Shown here piece after piece: positions 8,498-17,807 of a stretch of 64,000 nucleotides of DNA. Each line of letters begins with the position of its first letter. The stretch's first letter is position 1. The notes under the pieces are model-generated. The model was not told the DNA's origin and searched no databases. It saw only the letters and a program-made list of their open reading frames with translations. A program made the position numbers and the translations under genes. This DNA is from JAJFUE01 sp041687335 (GTDB lineage Bacteria; Sumerlaeota; Sumerlaeia; MVZB01): positions 19,138 to 83,137 of the forward strand of contig JAWLCE010000019.1 in assembly GCA_041687335.1 (NCBI GenBank). Reading direction: 5' to 3'.

Positions 8498-8557
8498 GTA
8501 GGTCGGGTCTTGGACCCGAATTGGCCAAAAGGATGTCGGCTCGGAGAGCCGACCTAC
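8498..8557. repeat. 60-bp hairpin-rich intergenic palindrome (REP-like)
   Basis: The ends are perfect 9-base inverted repeats, GTAGGTCGG (8498-8506) and CCGACCTAC (8549-8557). Inside are two more perfect hairpins: TCGGGTC, loop TTG, GACCCGA (8503-8519) and GTCGGCTC, loop GGA, GAGCCGAC (8535-8553). The nested symmetry is far beyond what a terminator needs and has no T tract. It sits in the roughly 230-bp gap between iorA and a glycosyltransferase gene. It looks like a dispersed intergenic element of the REP type; copy number cannot be judged from one window. Confidence 0.7.
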
Positions 8558-8602
8558 CCTCCCGGCGCGCTTTGGGAATCAACGCACGATGCGGGTGGGG
8601 CG

Positions 8603-9337
8603 TCAGGCGCGGGTGCGCAGCGCCAGCCGGAGGGTCTGAACAAATGCCCGCGCGGCACTCTTCCACAGCCGCCAGCGGACGATCGAGGCCGTGCCGGTGC
8701 GCCGGCCGCGGTGGGGGACCGGCAACTGGTCGATCCGAAGCCGCCGGCGGGCGAACAGGCCCGAGAGGACTACATTGGGGGCGAAGGTATCGGCGGGGAT
8801 GAAGGGTAGGAATTCAGCCAGCGCTGCGGCCCGCATCAGGCGATAGGGGGAGTTCACGTCGGCGACGCCATGCCCGAACAGCAGCCGAACGCTGGCGCGC
8901 GAGACGGACGAGATCAGCCGCCGTCCAAGGCCTTGCTCGCGCCCGGCGCGGATGCCGAGGAGCAGATCATAGCCATCGCGGCGTTCCCAGAGGCGCGGGA
9001 AGTGGGTGGCCGGCATCTCGTCGTCGCTGTCGACCTGAAATACCCAATCGGCCAGCTCGAGCGCGCGGCGATAGCCGATCAGGATCGTCGGGCCATGGCC
9101 GGAGTTGGGTTTGTCGATCACCTCGACCCGCGGGTCGGCGCGGAAGGGGGCAAGCGCCGCGGCGGTGCCGTCGCGTGAGCCATCGTTGAGCACGATCAGC
9201 CGGAAGTCGGCGACCACGCCCTCCAGCATCCCCAGCCAATCGGCCATGACTTGCGCAATGCAGGCCTCTTCGTTATAGACCGGCATGACGACGGCCAGCG
9301 GGAGCCGGGCAGGGGCGGGTGGTTGATGCTGGGCCAT
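8603..9337 (-). CDS. Glycosyltransferase family 2
   Basis: A 244-residue GT-A fold enzyme. The N-terminus shows LAVVMPVYNEEACI, nucleotide-binding LNDGSRDGT, and the metal-binding DSD in VFQVDSDDEMP (about residue 113). SPYRLMRAAAL follows. This is the layout of dolichyl/polyprenyl-phosphate sugar synthase-like GT2 enzymes, without the C-terminal membrane helices some of them have. Acceptor and sugar are unknown. It lies 111 bp beyond the heparinase-propeller gene on the same strand. Confidence 0.85.
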   Translation of the reverse strand: MAQHQPPAPARLPLAVVMPVYNEEACIAQVMADWLGMLEGVVADFRLIVLNDGSRDGTAAALAPFRADPRVEVIDKPNSGHGPTILIGYRRALELADWVFQVDSDDEMPATHFPRLWERRDGYDLLLGIRAGREQGLGRRLISSVSRASVRLLFGHGVADVNSPYRLMRAAALAEFLPFIPADTFAPNVVLSGLFARRRLRIDQLPVPHRGRRTGTASIVRWRLWKSAARAFVQTLRLALRTRA

Positions 9338-9448
9338 CGGCGGCGCGACCCTCCGCGGTCGCCCCCCCAGGGTGGGGGCTGAATGGAGCCTGACCCATCA
9401 TCATCGCACGCCGCCGGGCGATGAGGAAATCCATTCAGCCCGGCGCGT

Positions 9449-12400
9449 TCAATAATGCCAGGAACGGCGCAGGAAGTAGGGCTGGTGGATCAGCTCGCGG
9501 GCGCCGGTGGCGGTGACGGCCAGAAGCCTGCGGGCGGAGCCCTCCCGTCCGGTCTCAACCACGCGCAGGACCGGCTGGTCCAGCCGCAGCGCCGCGCGCA
9601 CCAGCAGCTCCTGGTCACAGACGACAACCTGGCCCTCGCGGGTGGTGGCGACGAAGTCGACGCGGTCGCTTTCCGGGTGAACCAGCGGCAGCAGCGAGCT
9701 GATCGCGCCCGCACCGAGGCCCAGCCGCTCGAGGCGCCGGCCGGTATGGTCGTAAACCATCAGATCGCCGGCGGCCGTGCCGACCAGCAGTCGCGGCTGG
9801 CGGGTGGCCGGGTCAAGATACTGCGCCAGCGCGGTCAGCTCGTCGCCGATGTTGGCCTCCCAGATCAAGGCCCCATCGGCCGCCCGGATCGCGTAGAGCC
9901 CATTGGAGAGCGTGCCGAAGACGATATCGCGCGTGCCGTCGTCATCGGCGTCAAGGAAGGTCATCTCCCGCAGATCGATGCCGAAATTTTCGGTCGTCGC
10001 CTTGGATTCGCTTCCCATCTGCTCCCAGGCAAACCACTGCATCACGCCGGTGAGCGGGTCAAGGACGTTGACCGGTGTGTGGTATTCGGTGCCGGCCACA
10101 ACCCAGCGCCGGCCGGGGATGTCCTCGACAACGCGGACGCGCGTCAATGGGTGATAGAAGACGAAGCCTTCCCAGCGGATTTCGCCGTCGGGGCGGATGG
10201 CATAGCACTTCCAGCCGCCGTTGGCGACCAGGATGGTCGGGGTGCCATCGCCGTCGATGTCATCCACATGGATGTCGCGCGCGCGGGAATCGAGTCCGCC
10301 GAAGGGCGTCAGCTTGTGCTGCCAGCGGGGGGCGCCGTCGCCGCCGATCAGGTGAAGGTTCTCGGCGTGGTCGCCGGCGATCAGTTCAGGTCGGCCATCG
10401 CCATCAAGATCGGCCGCCGCCAGGGCGGTGATCGCGGCGCCGTCGGGCGTTGTGAAGATCTCGGCCGCCTCGTTGCCGTCAGCCAGCCGCAGCAGTCGGC
10501 CACGGTCGTCGCTGCAATAGACCGTGCCGTTGAATTCGGCGACCGCGGTGATCGCGCCCCCGATGTCGAGCGCGCGCAGCTGGTCGATGTTGAAATCCAC
10601 CAGCGGCTCGGCGGGTGGGGCGGGTTCGACGGCATGGGCAAGCCGGCTCAGGCGGGCAAGCAGCGCCGCCGCCCCCTGTGGGGGCGTGCCGGCGTTGAAG
10701 CGGGTCCGGCCCTCGGGCAGCTCGGAGACGCGCGAGCCGATCTGGGCGCGCGTCGGCCGGGAGCAATAAACCTCGCCCTCGCCGCCGGCAAGATCGAGCT
10801 GCAGTGAGACCGGGCGATCGACGCGGCTGTCGACCCCGCCCGCGGCCAGTCGGTTCAACCCAAACAGATGGAGCCGCTGCTCGGTCAGGAGGAACATGGC
10901 GGCGTCGGTCACGATGCCCATCTGCGTCAGGACCGTCGGGTCGAGCCCGACCAGTTGTGAGCCCTCCGCTTGCCGGACCAGCCAGAGATTCTCACCGACG
11001 GACAGCAGGTCCACCGGCGGTTCGAGGCCGGCCTCGCCCGCCCACAGCAGGTTGGCGAAGGTCCAGTCCTCGCCGGCGGCAAGCGGGCCATCGCGGCGGG
11101 CCAGCAGGATGTCGGTCTGAGCATTGCCCCAGGGATAGGCGCTCCACTCGCTGCGGTGGCCGTCGGGCTCGATCTCGATGCGGCGCGGCGAGGTGTCGGC
11201 GCCGCGAATCATGAATTGCTGGTCGCCCTGCTCGACGCGCAGGCGGCCGCCGGTCAATTCTGTCAGGCCGCGGGTGCGCCAACGATTCTCGAGGCGGAAC
11301 TCGCCCCCCTCGCGTGCGCGCACTTGGTCCAGGAAGAGAAACCAGCCCCCCTTGAGCCAAAGGATGTTGCGTTCCCAGTCAGCGCCGTTCCAGTTGCGGT
11401 TGCTCGTGCGCGAGGCGCCAATATCATCGAAATCGGCAAAATAATCGAGGTCGGTCAGCGGGGGCGGCTCCTCCTGCACGCCCTCTCGGGCGATCGTCAC
11501 CCCGCTGTGGAATTTCGGCGTGTACTTGATGTAGTCCAGGTCGAAGAGCCAGATGCGGTCGTTCCAGGTCAGGCGCAGGACCGAGTTGCCATCGTGATGG
11601 CCATGGGAGAAAGTCGACAGGCCATCGAGCAGCAGGTATTCGTCCATGGCGTCGAAGCCGGTGCGGAAGGTCAGCTTGTGGAAGTAGTCGCGATCCTGGC
11701 GCGGCAGGCGGTCGTGCCCCCACGAGCGTCGCGCGATCCAGCGGCGGGCGGTCTCATCGAGCCGTGCCGGCCGCACGCCGAGCATTCGCTCGGGAACCTG
11801 CGGCGGCACATTGGCGGCATAGGAACCGGTATACATCTCGTCAATTGAGAAGGGTAACTGGGGCGAGGGGAGCTCGGCGCCGCCGATCCAGTCGTAGAGC
11901 CACCGCATCTGGCTGTCGCCGTAGACCCAGGCGGCGAGCGAAAAGCTGCGCTGCTCGTGTCCGCGCCAGCTGCCGCGAGGGGTCGGGCGGTAGTTGCCGA
12001 CATCGCCGAAGCCAACCGCCTCGCCGCGATTGTCGATCACCGAGGCGATCAGCTCGGCGCTGCGCCGCATCAGCCCGCCGGCCAGGTAGTCCTCCTGCCC
12101 GGTGGCCATCATGTAGGTGAAGGTGTGCAGCGGCGCGTAATTCAGATAGCTGCCCGCATCGTCGTTGGGAATGTGGGAATGGGCCTGTCCACGCTCAAAG
12201 GCGCGCTCGATCTTGGCCAGCGTCGTGGCGCTGGGTTGCAGGCCATATTTTTCGGCGAAGTATCTCTGGCCGTAGAACAGGGAGAGCCCCATGAAGGTGG
12301 AGTGGTTCTGGCGCATCTCGTCGAGGGGTGCGTTCTCGGGGTCGAGGTAAGGGATTTGATCCGTGAAGCGCAGCATCGACCACATGACCTGGTCGACCAG

Positions 12401-13261
12401 GCGGCGGTCCGCCGCGCTGAAGAATGGGTCATCGTCGATCATGCTCCAGGCCAAAATCAGTTTGCTGTAGGCGAAGTAGATGTTGCTCCAGGGCTCGGTG
12501 ATCCAGTGGCCGTTGCGCTCGGCCCGCGCGTGCAGCGTCCGCATCGAGTCGAGAAAATGCGCCGCCCAGCGCGGGTCGCCGGTGACGTGGTAGTACATGC
12601 CATAGTCGGCGAAGTTGGCATAGGGCGGGCGCACCGTCCAGGGCTGTTCGAGGATGTTTGTGAGAGTGGCCTCAATCGAGGCGGGCGGGGCGGGGATGCG
12701 CAGCGGCGAGCGCAGCAGCCGGACGGCCCCCAGCCGGCCCTCTTTGGGGCGCAGCGCCTCCAGCAGCGCCTCGAGCGCCGCCGGCCAGTCCTCATCGCGG
12801 CTGACGCCGACCACGATTGCGTTGCGCTCGGCGTTCCAGATCGAGCCGACCGGATGGATCGCCACCCCGCCGGGGCCGGGGAAATAAGCATCGGCATAGG
12901 CGCGGCGGACGCGATAGAGCTCGAGCACGCGCGGGTTGTCCATGATGTTGCCCAGCACGATCAGGTGATGGGCGGCCAGTTCGGCGTCGCTGACCGCAGC
13001 CGCCGGGCGCGCGGGCACGTCGATGCCAAGCCGCTCGCCGAGCGTTCGCGCCAACTCGCCCACGCGCGGCTCCAGCGCCGGCGGATAAACCAGCAGCAGG
13101 CTGCCGGGCTCGAGCGGGATCGTGAAGTCGCGCGAGACGTAAGGGGCCGGAAAATCGTCGGCCCGATAATCGTTCCCCTTCGTGTAGCGGGGCGCGCCCC
13201 CGGTTGCAAGCGACGCCGCCAGCATTATCAGGCCGGCCATGATGAGTGCATGAACGCGCAT
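9449..13261 (-). CDS. Exported heparinase II/III-like protein with C-terminal beta-propeller
   Basis: A 1270-residue protein with a signal peptide (MRVHALIMAGLIMLAASLATGG). Residues of roughly 200-480 form an alpha/alpha-toroid-like helical region (YGMYYHVTGDPRWAAHFLDS, NHSTFMGLSLFYGQRYFAEKYG). A beta-rich heparinase II/III-like section around 550 has FSHGHHDGNSVLRLTW. From about residue 890 a repeat region carries DLDGDGRPELIAGD, DIDGDGTPTILVANG and DADDDGTRDIVFG, which are FG-GAP/VCBS-type calcium-loop repeats mixed with PQQ-like blades (LYAIRAADGALIWEANIG). The enzyme part probably cleaves an acidic polysaccharide by beta-elimination. The propeller could bind substrate or anchor the protein. 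AAGGG lies 8 bases before the start. Confidence 0.75.
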   Translation of the reverse strand: MRVHALIMAGLIMLAASLATGGAPRYTKGNDYRADDFPAPYVSRDFTIPLEPGSLLLVYPPALEPRVGELARTLGERLGIDVPARPAAAVSDAELAAHHLIVLGNIMDNPRVLELYRVRRAYADAYFPGPGGVAIHPVGSIWNAERNAIVVGVSRDEDWPAALEALLEALRPKEGRLGAVRLLRSPLRIPAPPASIEATLTNILEQPWTVRPPYANFADYGMYYHVTGDPRWAAHFLDSMRTLHARAERNGHWITEPWSNIYFAYSKLILAWSMIDDDPFFSAADRRLVDQVMWSMLRFTDQIPYLDPENAPLDEMRQNHSTFMGLSLFYGQRYFAEKYGLQPSATTLAKIERAFERGQAHSHIPNDDAGSYLNYAPLHTFTYMMATGQEDYLAGGLMRRSAELIASVIDNRGEAVGFGDVGNYRPTPRGSWRGHEQRSFSLAAWVYGDSQMRWLYDWIGGAELPSPQLPFSIDEMYTGSYAANVPPQVPERMLGVRPARLDETARRWIARRSWGHDRLPRQDRDYFHKLTFRTGFDAMDEYLLLDGLSTFSHGHHDGNSVLRLTWNDRIWLFDLDYIKYTPKFHSGVTIAREGVQEEPPPLTDLDYFADFDDIGASRTSNRNWNGADWERNILWLKGGWFLFLDQVRAREGGEFRLENRWRTRGLTELTGGRLRVEQGDQQFMIRGADTSPRRIEIEPDGHRSEWSAYPWGNAQTDILLARRDGPLAAGEDWTFANLLWAGEAGLEPPVDLLSVGENLWLVRQAEGSQLVGLDPTVLTQMGIVTDAAMFLLTEQRLHLFGLNRLAAGGVDSRVDRPVSLQLDLAGGEGEVYCSRPTRAQIGSRVSELPEGRTRFNAGTPPQGAAALLARLSRLAHAVEPAPPAEPLVDFNIDQLRALDIGGAITAVAEFNGTVYCSDDRGRLLRLADGNEAAEIFTTPDGAAITALAAADLDGDGRPELIAGDHAENLHLIGGDGAPRWQHKLTPFGGLDSRARDIHVDDIDGDGTPTILVANGGWKCYAIRPDGEIRWEGFVFYHPLTRVRVVEDIPGRRWVVAGTEYHTPVNVLDPLTGVMQWFAWEQMGSESKATTENFGIDLREMTFLDADDDGTRDIVFGTLSNGLYAIRAADGALIWEANIGDELTALAQYLDPATRQPRLLVGTAAGDLMVYDHTGRRLERLGLGAGAISSLLPLVHPESDRVDFVATTREGQVVVCDQELLVRAALRLDQPVLRVVETGREGSARRLLAVTATGARELIHQPYFLRRSWHY

Positions 13262-13305
13262 GGTGAGTGCCCTTCATATTGAGGTGTGGTAACCGGTGCG
13301 GCCAA

Positions 13306-14052
13306 TCAATCCAGTCGGGTGATCTTGAAATTATCCCACCACAGGTCGCTGCGGAAGGTCCGCAGGCCAATCAGGCCTTCGCGCCAGGGTTCGGCTTCAT
13401 CAATGGCGCTGAGGATTTCCTTGCCGTCGACGGCGATCGCCAGCCGGTTGCCCTTGCGCGAAATCGCGATGTGATAGGTCGAGCCGACGCGGGCCTCGAG
13501 GGCGAAGGTTTCGCTGAGCAGTTCGAACCCGGGGCAGCGCCGGAAGCGGAATCGGGCCTCGGGCCGGTCGTTGCGCTCGTTGACGAAGGTGAAGATGTAG
13601 CCGTTCAGATTGTGGTAAAGCGAGTAGGTGCCATCCTTGCGGGTCTCGCGCGTCTCCTCGAGCGGCCGCCCCTCGGGGTCGGAGGTGAACAGCAGGAAAT
13701 TCATGTTGTTGGCATTGATGGAGGAGCTGATGACGTGGACGTCGAACTCCACCCGTAAATCGCCGGAAAAGACCTGCCGGTTGAAGACCGTCAGGCCGAT
13801 CCCCGGCACGCGCCCCGGCTCGTCGGGATCGGCGTCGGTGCGCAGGCGTTTGTTCTCGACCCAGACGCGCACCCCGCCCTCGGCCCACCAGTCCTCCGGC
13901 ATGGCGCCATCGGGGTAGTGATCAAAATTTTCGGCATAGAGTAGATTCTTGTCGGCCTTTGTGGCGGGAGCCTCGCCCGACGGGGCGTCGGCCGCCCGGG
14001 AGCAACCCAGAAGGGTTGATAGAAGCAAGACGGAAACCATGATGCGGGACAT
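13306..14052 (-). CDS. DUF1961-like lipoprotein
   Basis: A 248-residue protein. The start at 14052 is set by a strong AGGAGGAA ribosome site 8 bases upstream and by a lipoprotein leader ending in LLGCS. The body has the concanavalin-like pattern of DUF1961 proteins: LLYAENFDHYPDG, NNMNFLLFTSD, GTYSLYHNLNGYIFTF, RFRFRRCPGFELL and a C-terminal WWDNFKI strand. Proteins of this type often lie next to polysaccharide lyases, and here the heparinase-propeller gene follows 44 bp downstream on the same strand. A glycan-binding accessory or lyase role is plausible, but no catalytic residues were identified. Confidence 0.65.
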   Translation of the reverse strand: MSRIMVSVLLLSTLLGCSRAADAPSGEAPATKADKNLLYAENFDHYPDGAMPEDWWAEGGVRVWVENKRLRTDADPDEPGRVPGIGLTVFNRQVFSGDLRVEFDVHVISSSINANNMNFLLFTSDPEGRPLEETRETRKDGTYSLYHNLNGYIFTFVNERNDRPEARFRFRRCPGFELLSETFALEARVGSTYHIAISRKGNRLAIAVDGKEILSAIDEAEPWREGLIGLRTFRSDLWWDNFKITRLD

Positions 14053-14169
14053 GCTGAAATTCCTCCTGCGGGCGCAGATCAATGCGTCGGATCGGACATA
14101 AACTACCATCCCCGTCCGGCGCCAACAAGATCAAAGCCGGACCTGGCCATGCCAACCTGTTCGTCCCGC

Positions 14170-14185
14170 TGGCACTTTATTTGTA
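14170..14185 (+). promoter_or_regulatory. Weak sigma-54-like element upstream of heparinase-like gene
   Basis: TGGCAC at 14170 starts a -24 type element that matches the sigma-54 consensus at six of six positions. The -12 element reads TTGTA, with GT in place of GC at the correct 10-base spacing. The following AT-rich stretch (14186-14199) could also serve a sigma-70 type promoter. The next gene starts 148 bp downstream. Confidence 0.3.
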
Positions 14186-14332
14186 TATTTTTTAATGCAA
14201 ACACGTCAGCCAGTTTCATGAATGATCGAGGCGCCGGCATATTTGCTCGCCTGCGGGATGGGATTATGAGATGAGTTTGATGTAACTTCCCTCGTCGAGG
14301 CGTCCGGAATCATCTTCAATGTTGAGGGTCAC

Positions 14333-16498
14333 ATGATGAAGCCAGTGCTCGGTTGGATGGTCTGCTGCCTTTTTGCGGGGTGGCTCAGTTTGGCCGGTGG
14401 CGGTGCGGCGGGCGCCGAGGCCGGGGAGGATTCCAGCGTCGGCTGGGTCTGCAAGGCGCACCCCGAGCGGGTACAGTCGCTGATGGCAGCCCTGGACCTG
14501 GAGCGCCCGGGATTGGAGGCTGTCCGGGAAGCCGTTGCGAGGGAGGACTGGCCGGCGGCCGGCGAGGCGCTGCTGGCCTATTATCGGCAGGCACGTTCGG
14601 GTCAATGGCTGCGCCGCGAGCCCGCCGCGCCAGGCACGGCCACCGATCCGGCTGCCGACCTGCTGCTGCGCGATACCTTTACCTTTTATGAGATCGAGGG
14701 CACGGTGCCCCGGCTGCCGGGCGGGGGACTGGACTGGCAATATATCGGGCCCAACAAGGACCGGGAGTGGGCGCTGGCGCTGAACCGCCACATCTATCTG
14801 GGCACCTTGCTCCATGCCGCCGGAGCCACGGGCAATCCGATCTATGCGCGCGGGCTTGATGGTTTGATCCGCGATTGGGTGCTGTCCAATCCTTATCCGG
14901 CCCGCAAAAACGTCGGCGAGTCCTGGCGGGGGTTGGAGGTCAGCTTCCGGCCGAAGGCGTGGGCCCCGGTTTTTTACGGTTTACTGACGAACGAGGCCTT
15001 CACCCCGGCCACGCGGCTCCTGCTGCTCTCCAGTCTGCCCGAGCACGCTGACTACTTGAGGCGCTTTCATGCCGCCCGTGGCAACTGGACGACGATGGAG
15101 ATGAGCGGGCTGGCCCTCATCGCGGTGGCCTGGCCGGAATTCAAAAAATCGCCCGAGTGGCTGGAGTATGCGAGTGAGCGTTTGATCGCCGAAATGGGCG
15201 TGCAGAATTATCCCGATGGCGCGCAGAAGGAACTGGCCAGCAGCTATCATTGGGTGGCATTGAACAACTTTGAGCAATTCGCCGCCACCCTGCGCCATGC
15301 CGGCCTGCCCGTGCCCGAGGATTACGCGCAAGGGCTGGAGCGCATGTGGAACTATCAGGTGTATAGCCTGCAGCCCGATGGCGCCAATCCATTGAACAAT
15401 GATTCGGACCGTGTCGACTTCGTCGAGCGACTGCTCGGCGGGGCGAAGACCTACGACCGCCCGGACTGGACCTACATTGTGACGAATGGTGCCGGGGGCA
15501 CGCCCCCCGCCGGCCTGCCTTCGGTGGTGTTTCCCTGGGCCGGCCAGGTGGTGATGCGCAGCGGCTGGGACTTAGCTGCGCAATATGGCTTCTTCGATGT
15601 CGGCCCATGGGGCATCGGCCACCAGCACAACGACAAGCTGCATCTTTCGATCAGCGCGGGAGGGCGCGAGTTGCTGGTGGATGGCGGCCGCTATACCTAC
15701 GTCAGGGGCGACTGGCGCAATTTCTTCCGCTCCTCGTCGGCGCATAACGTGGTGCTGGTGGATGGGCGAGGGCAGATGCCCGACGTGCGCGAAACCACGG
15801 CGCCGCTGGCGGCGGATGCGACCGCGATCCTGCCGGAGCTCGATTTTGCGCAGGCCACCTTTGACGCGGGCTATCAGGAGCTCGAAGGCACGGCCAGCCA
15901 CACTCGCGCCGTCATCTACCTGCGCGGCCGGTATTGGATCGTGGTCGATCGCATCGAGACCGACCGCCCGCGCGCGCTGGAGGCGCTGTGGCACTTTCAT
16001 CCCCGCTGCACCGTGACCGAGCGGCAGGGCGTGCTGATAACGACCGATGCCGTGGGCGCCAACCTGAGCCTGACGCCGGTGGGCGACCAACACTGGCCCG
16101 TGCGGCTGGTGAGCGGGCAGGCCCCCCCCGACATTCAAGGTTGGTATAGCGTGAAGTACAATCTCAAGGAGCCGGCGACGTGCGCGGTCTATGCGCTGCC
16201 TCAAGCCGGTCCCACCACCTGTGCCTGGGTCATCGCCACGGCCGACGGACCCGCGCCGTCGGTCAGGGCCGAATGGTTGCCGGCCCCCGAGGGCGCCGCC
16301 CGCCTGCGCGTGGCACTGGAGGGCGAGCCGTTCACCGAGATCGTCGTGCGTCTGGCCGGGGAGGAACAGATTGACCTGGGCGGCGGCCGGCAGCTCGACG
16401 GGGTCTGTGCCGTCCTGCGCGAGGGTCAGCCCCCGCTGGTCGTCCATGGCCGGCTGCGCGACGCCCAGGGGCGGGTGCTGGCCAGCCACCCGGAATAA
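14333..16498 (+). CDS. Exported heparinase II/III family protein
   Basis: A 721-residue protein with a signal peptide (MKPVLGWMVCCLFAGWLSLAGG). The N-terminal part is helical and toroid-like (LALNRHIYLGTLLHAAGA, NWTTMEMSGLALIAVAWPEF). The C-terminal beta-sandwich carries GHQHNDKLHL at about 428-437, a pattern conserved in heparinase II/III proteins, then ELLVDGGRY and SSSAHNVVLVDG. It should degrade uronate-containing polysaccharide. GAGGG lies just upstream of two in-frame ATG codons at 14333 and 14336, and either could be used. It is divergent from the DUF1961-like gene and convergent with the nucleotidyltransferase-fold gene. Confidence 0.88.
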   Translation: MMKPVLGWMVCCLFAGWLSLAGGGAAGAEAGEDSSVGWVCKAHPERVQSLMAALDLERPGLEAVREAVAREDWPAAGEALLAYYRQARSGQWLRREPAAPGTATDPAADLLLRDTFTFYEIEGTVPRLPGGGLDWQYIGPNKDREWALALNRHIYLGTLLHAAGATGNPIYARGLDGLIRDWVLSNPYPARKNVGESWRGLEVSFRPKAWAPVFYGLLTNEAFTPATRLLLLSSLPEHADYLRRFHAARGNWTTMEMSGLALIAVAWPEFKKSPEWLEYASERLIAEMGVQNYPDGAQKELASSYHWVALNNFEQFAATLRHAGLPVPEDYAQGLERMWNYQVYSLQPDGANPLNNDSDRVDFVERLLGGAKTYDRPDWTYIVTNGAGGTPPAGLPSVVFPWAGQVVMRSGWDLAAQYGFFDVGPWGIGHQHNDKLHLSISAGGRELLVDGGRYTYVRGDWRNFFRSSSAHNVVLVDGRGQMPDVRETTAPLAADATAILPELDFAQATFDAGYQELEGTASHTRAVIYLRGRYWIVVDRIETDRPRALEALWHFHPRCTVTERQGVLITTDAVGANLSLTPVGDQHWPVRLVSGQAPPDIQGWYSVKYNLKEPATCAVYALPQAGPTTCAWVIATADGPAPSVRAEWLPAPEGAARLRVALEGEPFTEIVVRLAGEEQIDLGGGRQLDGVCAVLREGQPPLVVHGRLRDAQGRVLASHPE

Positions 16499-16521
16499 AT
16501 ATCTATTGCGCGGGCAGCCAT

Positions 16522-17805
16522 TTATTGCGGGGAAGCTGCGAAAGCGCGGTCCAGCAATCCGCTGCCGTGGCGTCGCCATAAGCGCCAGGGGCGGGCCAGC
16601 AGGAGAAGAAAACCCAGGCCCGGCGGCAGCATGGGCAGTAGTTCACGATCCTCCCACTCCGGTTCGAGCAGCGAACGGCAGTAGCCGAAGGGTCCGGCAC
16701 CCAGCAGCGGCAGCGGTCCGCGGGCGTGGAACTGCTCCAGGTAGTTACGCCATTCTCGATAGCAGGGCAGGCCGGTATCCTCGCGAAAAAGCCGCCCGTG
16801 GACCAGCCCGGCACGCGCGGCGAGCACATGGCGGTGGCGATGCACCGGACGGGCGAGTTGTTCCGGCAGCGGCGCCCCCAACAGTGAGCTGGCCAGATGG
16901 GCTCCCAACAGCATGGACGGCTTGATCGCCGCAGCCCGCGCCCGCCTCAAAATCGAATCCCAGTCCAGCTCATCGTGGCGCGCGAGGAACAATCCGATAT
17001 CGCGGATCATGCGCAGCTGGGCCCACTGATGCTTGTGGCCCCCGTGCAGGCAGAGCACCAGGAACAGTAAATCGGGCGCGAACGTGGGCAGGTTGACGCC
17101 CATCAGCGGGCGTTCTTCGATCTGGCTCCAGATCAAGGCCTCATCGAAGGCGGCGGCATGTCGTCGCGGCAGCACGCACCAGTGCAGCTCGACCTCAACC
17201 CCCAGCTGCGGATGGACGAGCGAAAGCTCGGACTCGATGTCATCCTCAAGCATCAACTCCCCAAGCGGCCGCCCCGGCTGATAGCCGCATTCCATCAGCA
17301 GTCGGGCGGCCGGCACGATGTCCTGTCGGCGCAACAGCAGGTCCAGGTCGCGGAATTGGCGCGTGGCCAGGCCGCCATACAGGTCCAGCCCAAGCAGCGG
17401 CCCCTTGTAAAAGATCGCGAGTATTCCGGCATTCTCAAACAGCCGCGCGACCCTGAGCATTTCACTGGTCAGGTGCAAGTTGCGCAGGGCACAGCTCCGG
17501 CCGGATAGGTTCAACCATTCTGAAATCTTGGGGGGAACGGCGGCCGGGTCCAGCTGATGGGCGCCTTCAACCAACTGGGGCAGCAATTGATTGAAGCTGG
17601 CGGACTGGACCAAGAGCGGCCAACTCAGGGGTTCTTCGCCAATCGCCCGCACCGCCGCCTGCCATTGGGGGTCAATGTCTTGGCTGGCGCAAGCGAGCAG
17701 GAAGCGGGCCTCACGTGTCGAGCCGGCGAAAGCGGCCGCCGGCTCGGCTGCGGGCCGTGGTTTGATCGGCGACCTGGGTCTGTTGCGGACAGCGGACGTC
17801 TGCAT
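16522..17805 (-). CDS. NTP_transf_5-type nucleotidyltransferase-fold protein
   Basis: A 427-residue protein matching the uncharacterised nucleotidyltransferase family common in EPS and capsule loci (NTP_transf_5). The core motif is LAIFYKGPLLGLDLYG followed by RQFRDLDLLLR, with DLD as the likely metal-binding pair, then VEVELHW. The helical C-terminal region has LCLHGGHKHQWAQLRMIRDIG. The substrate is unknown; a role in modifying a glycan or glycolipid is inferred from context. The upstream GT2 ends 2 bases before this start, so translation is probably coupled. Confidence 0.8.
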   Translation of the reverse strand: MQTSAVRNRPRSPIKPRPAAEPAAAFAGSTREARFLLACASQDIDPQWQAAVRAIGEEPLSWPLLVQSASFNQLLPQLVEGAHQLDPAAVPPKISEWLNLSGRSCALRNLHLTSEMLRVARLFENAGILAIFYKGPLLGLDLYGGLATRQFRDLDLLLRRQDIVPAARLLMECGYQPGRPLGELMLEDDIESELSLVHPQLGVEVELHWCVLPRRHAAAFDEALIWSQIEERPLMGVNLPTFAPDLLFLVLCLHGGHKHQWAQLRMIRDIGLFLARHDELDWDSILRRARAAAIKPSMLLGAHLASSLLGAPLPEQLARPVHRHRHVLAARAGLVHGRLFREDTGLPCYREWRNYLEQFHARGPLPLLGAGPFGYCRSLLEPEWEDRELLPMLPPGLGFLLLLARPWRLWRRHGSGLLDRAFAASPQ

Positions 17806-17807
17806 CC

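Noticed and set aside
9355..9400. Hairpins as a terminator downstream of the propeller gene
   Set aside because: GCGACC/GGTCGC and CCCCC/GGGGG stems occur but no T tract follows on the minus strand, so a terminator is not supported.
11957..13282. Long plus-strand reading frames opposite the heparinase-propeller gene and elsewhere
   Set aside because: They mirror real minus-strand genes in this GC-rich DNA. The minus-strand frames have signal peptides, motifs and ribosome sites.
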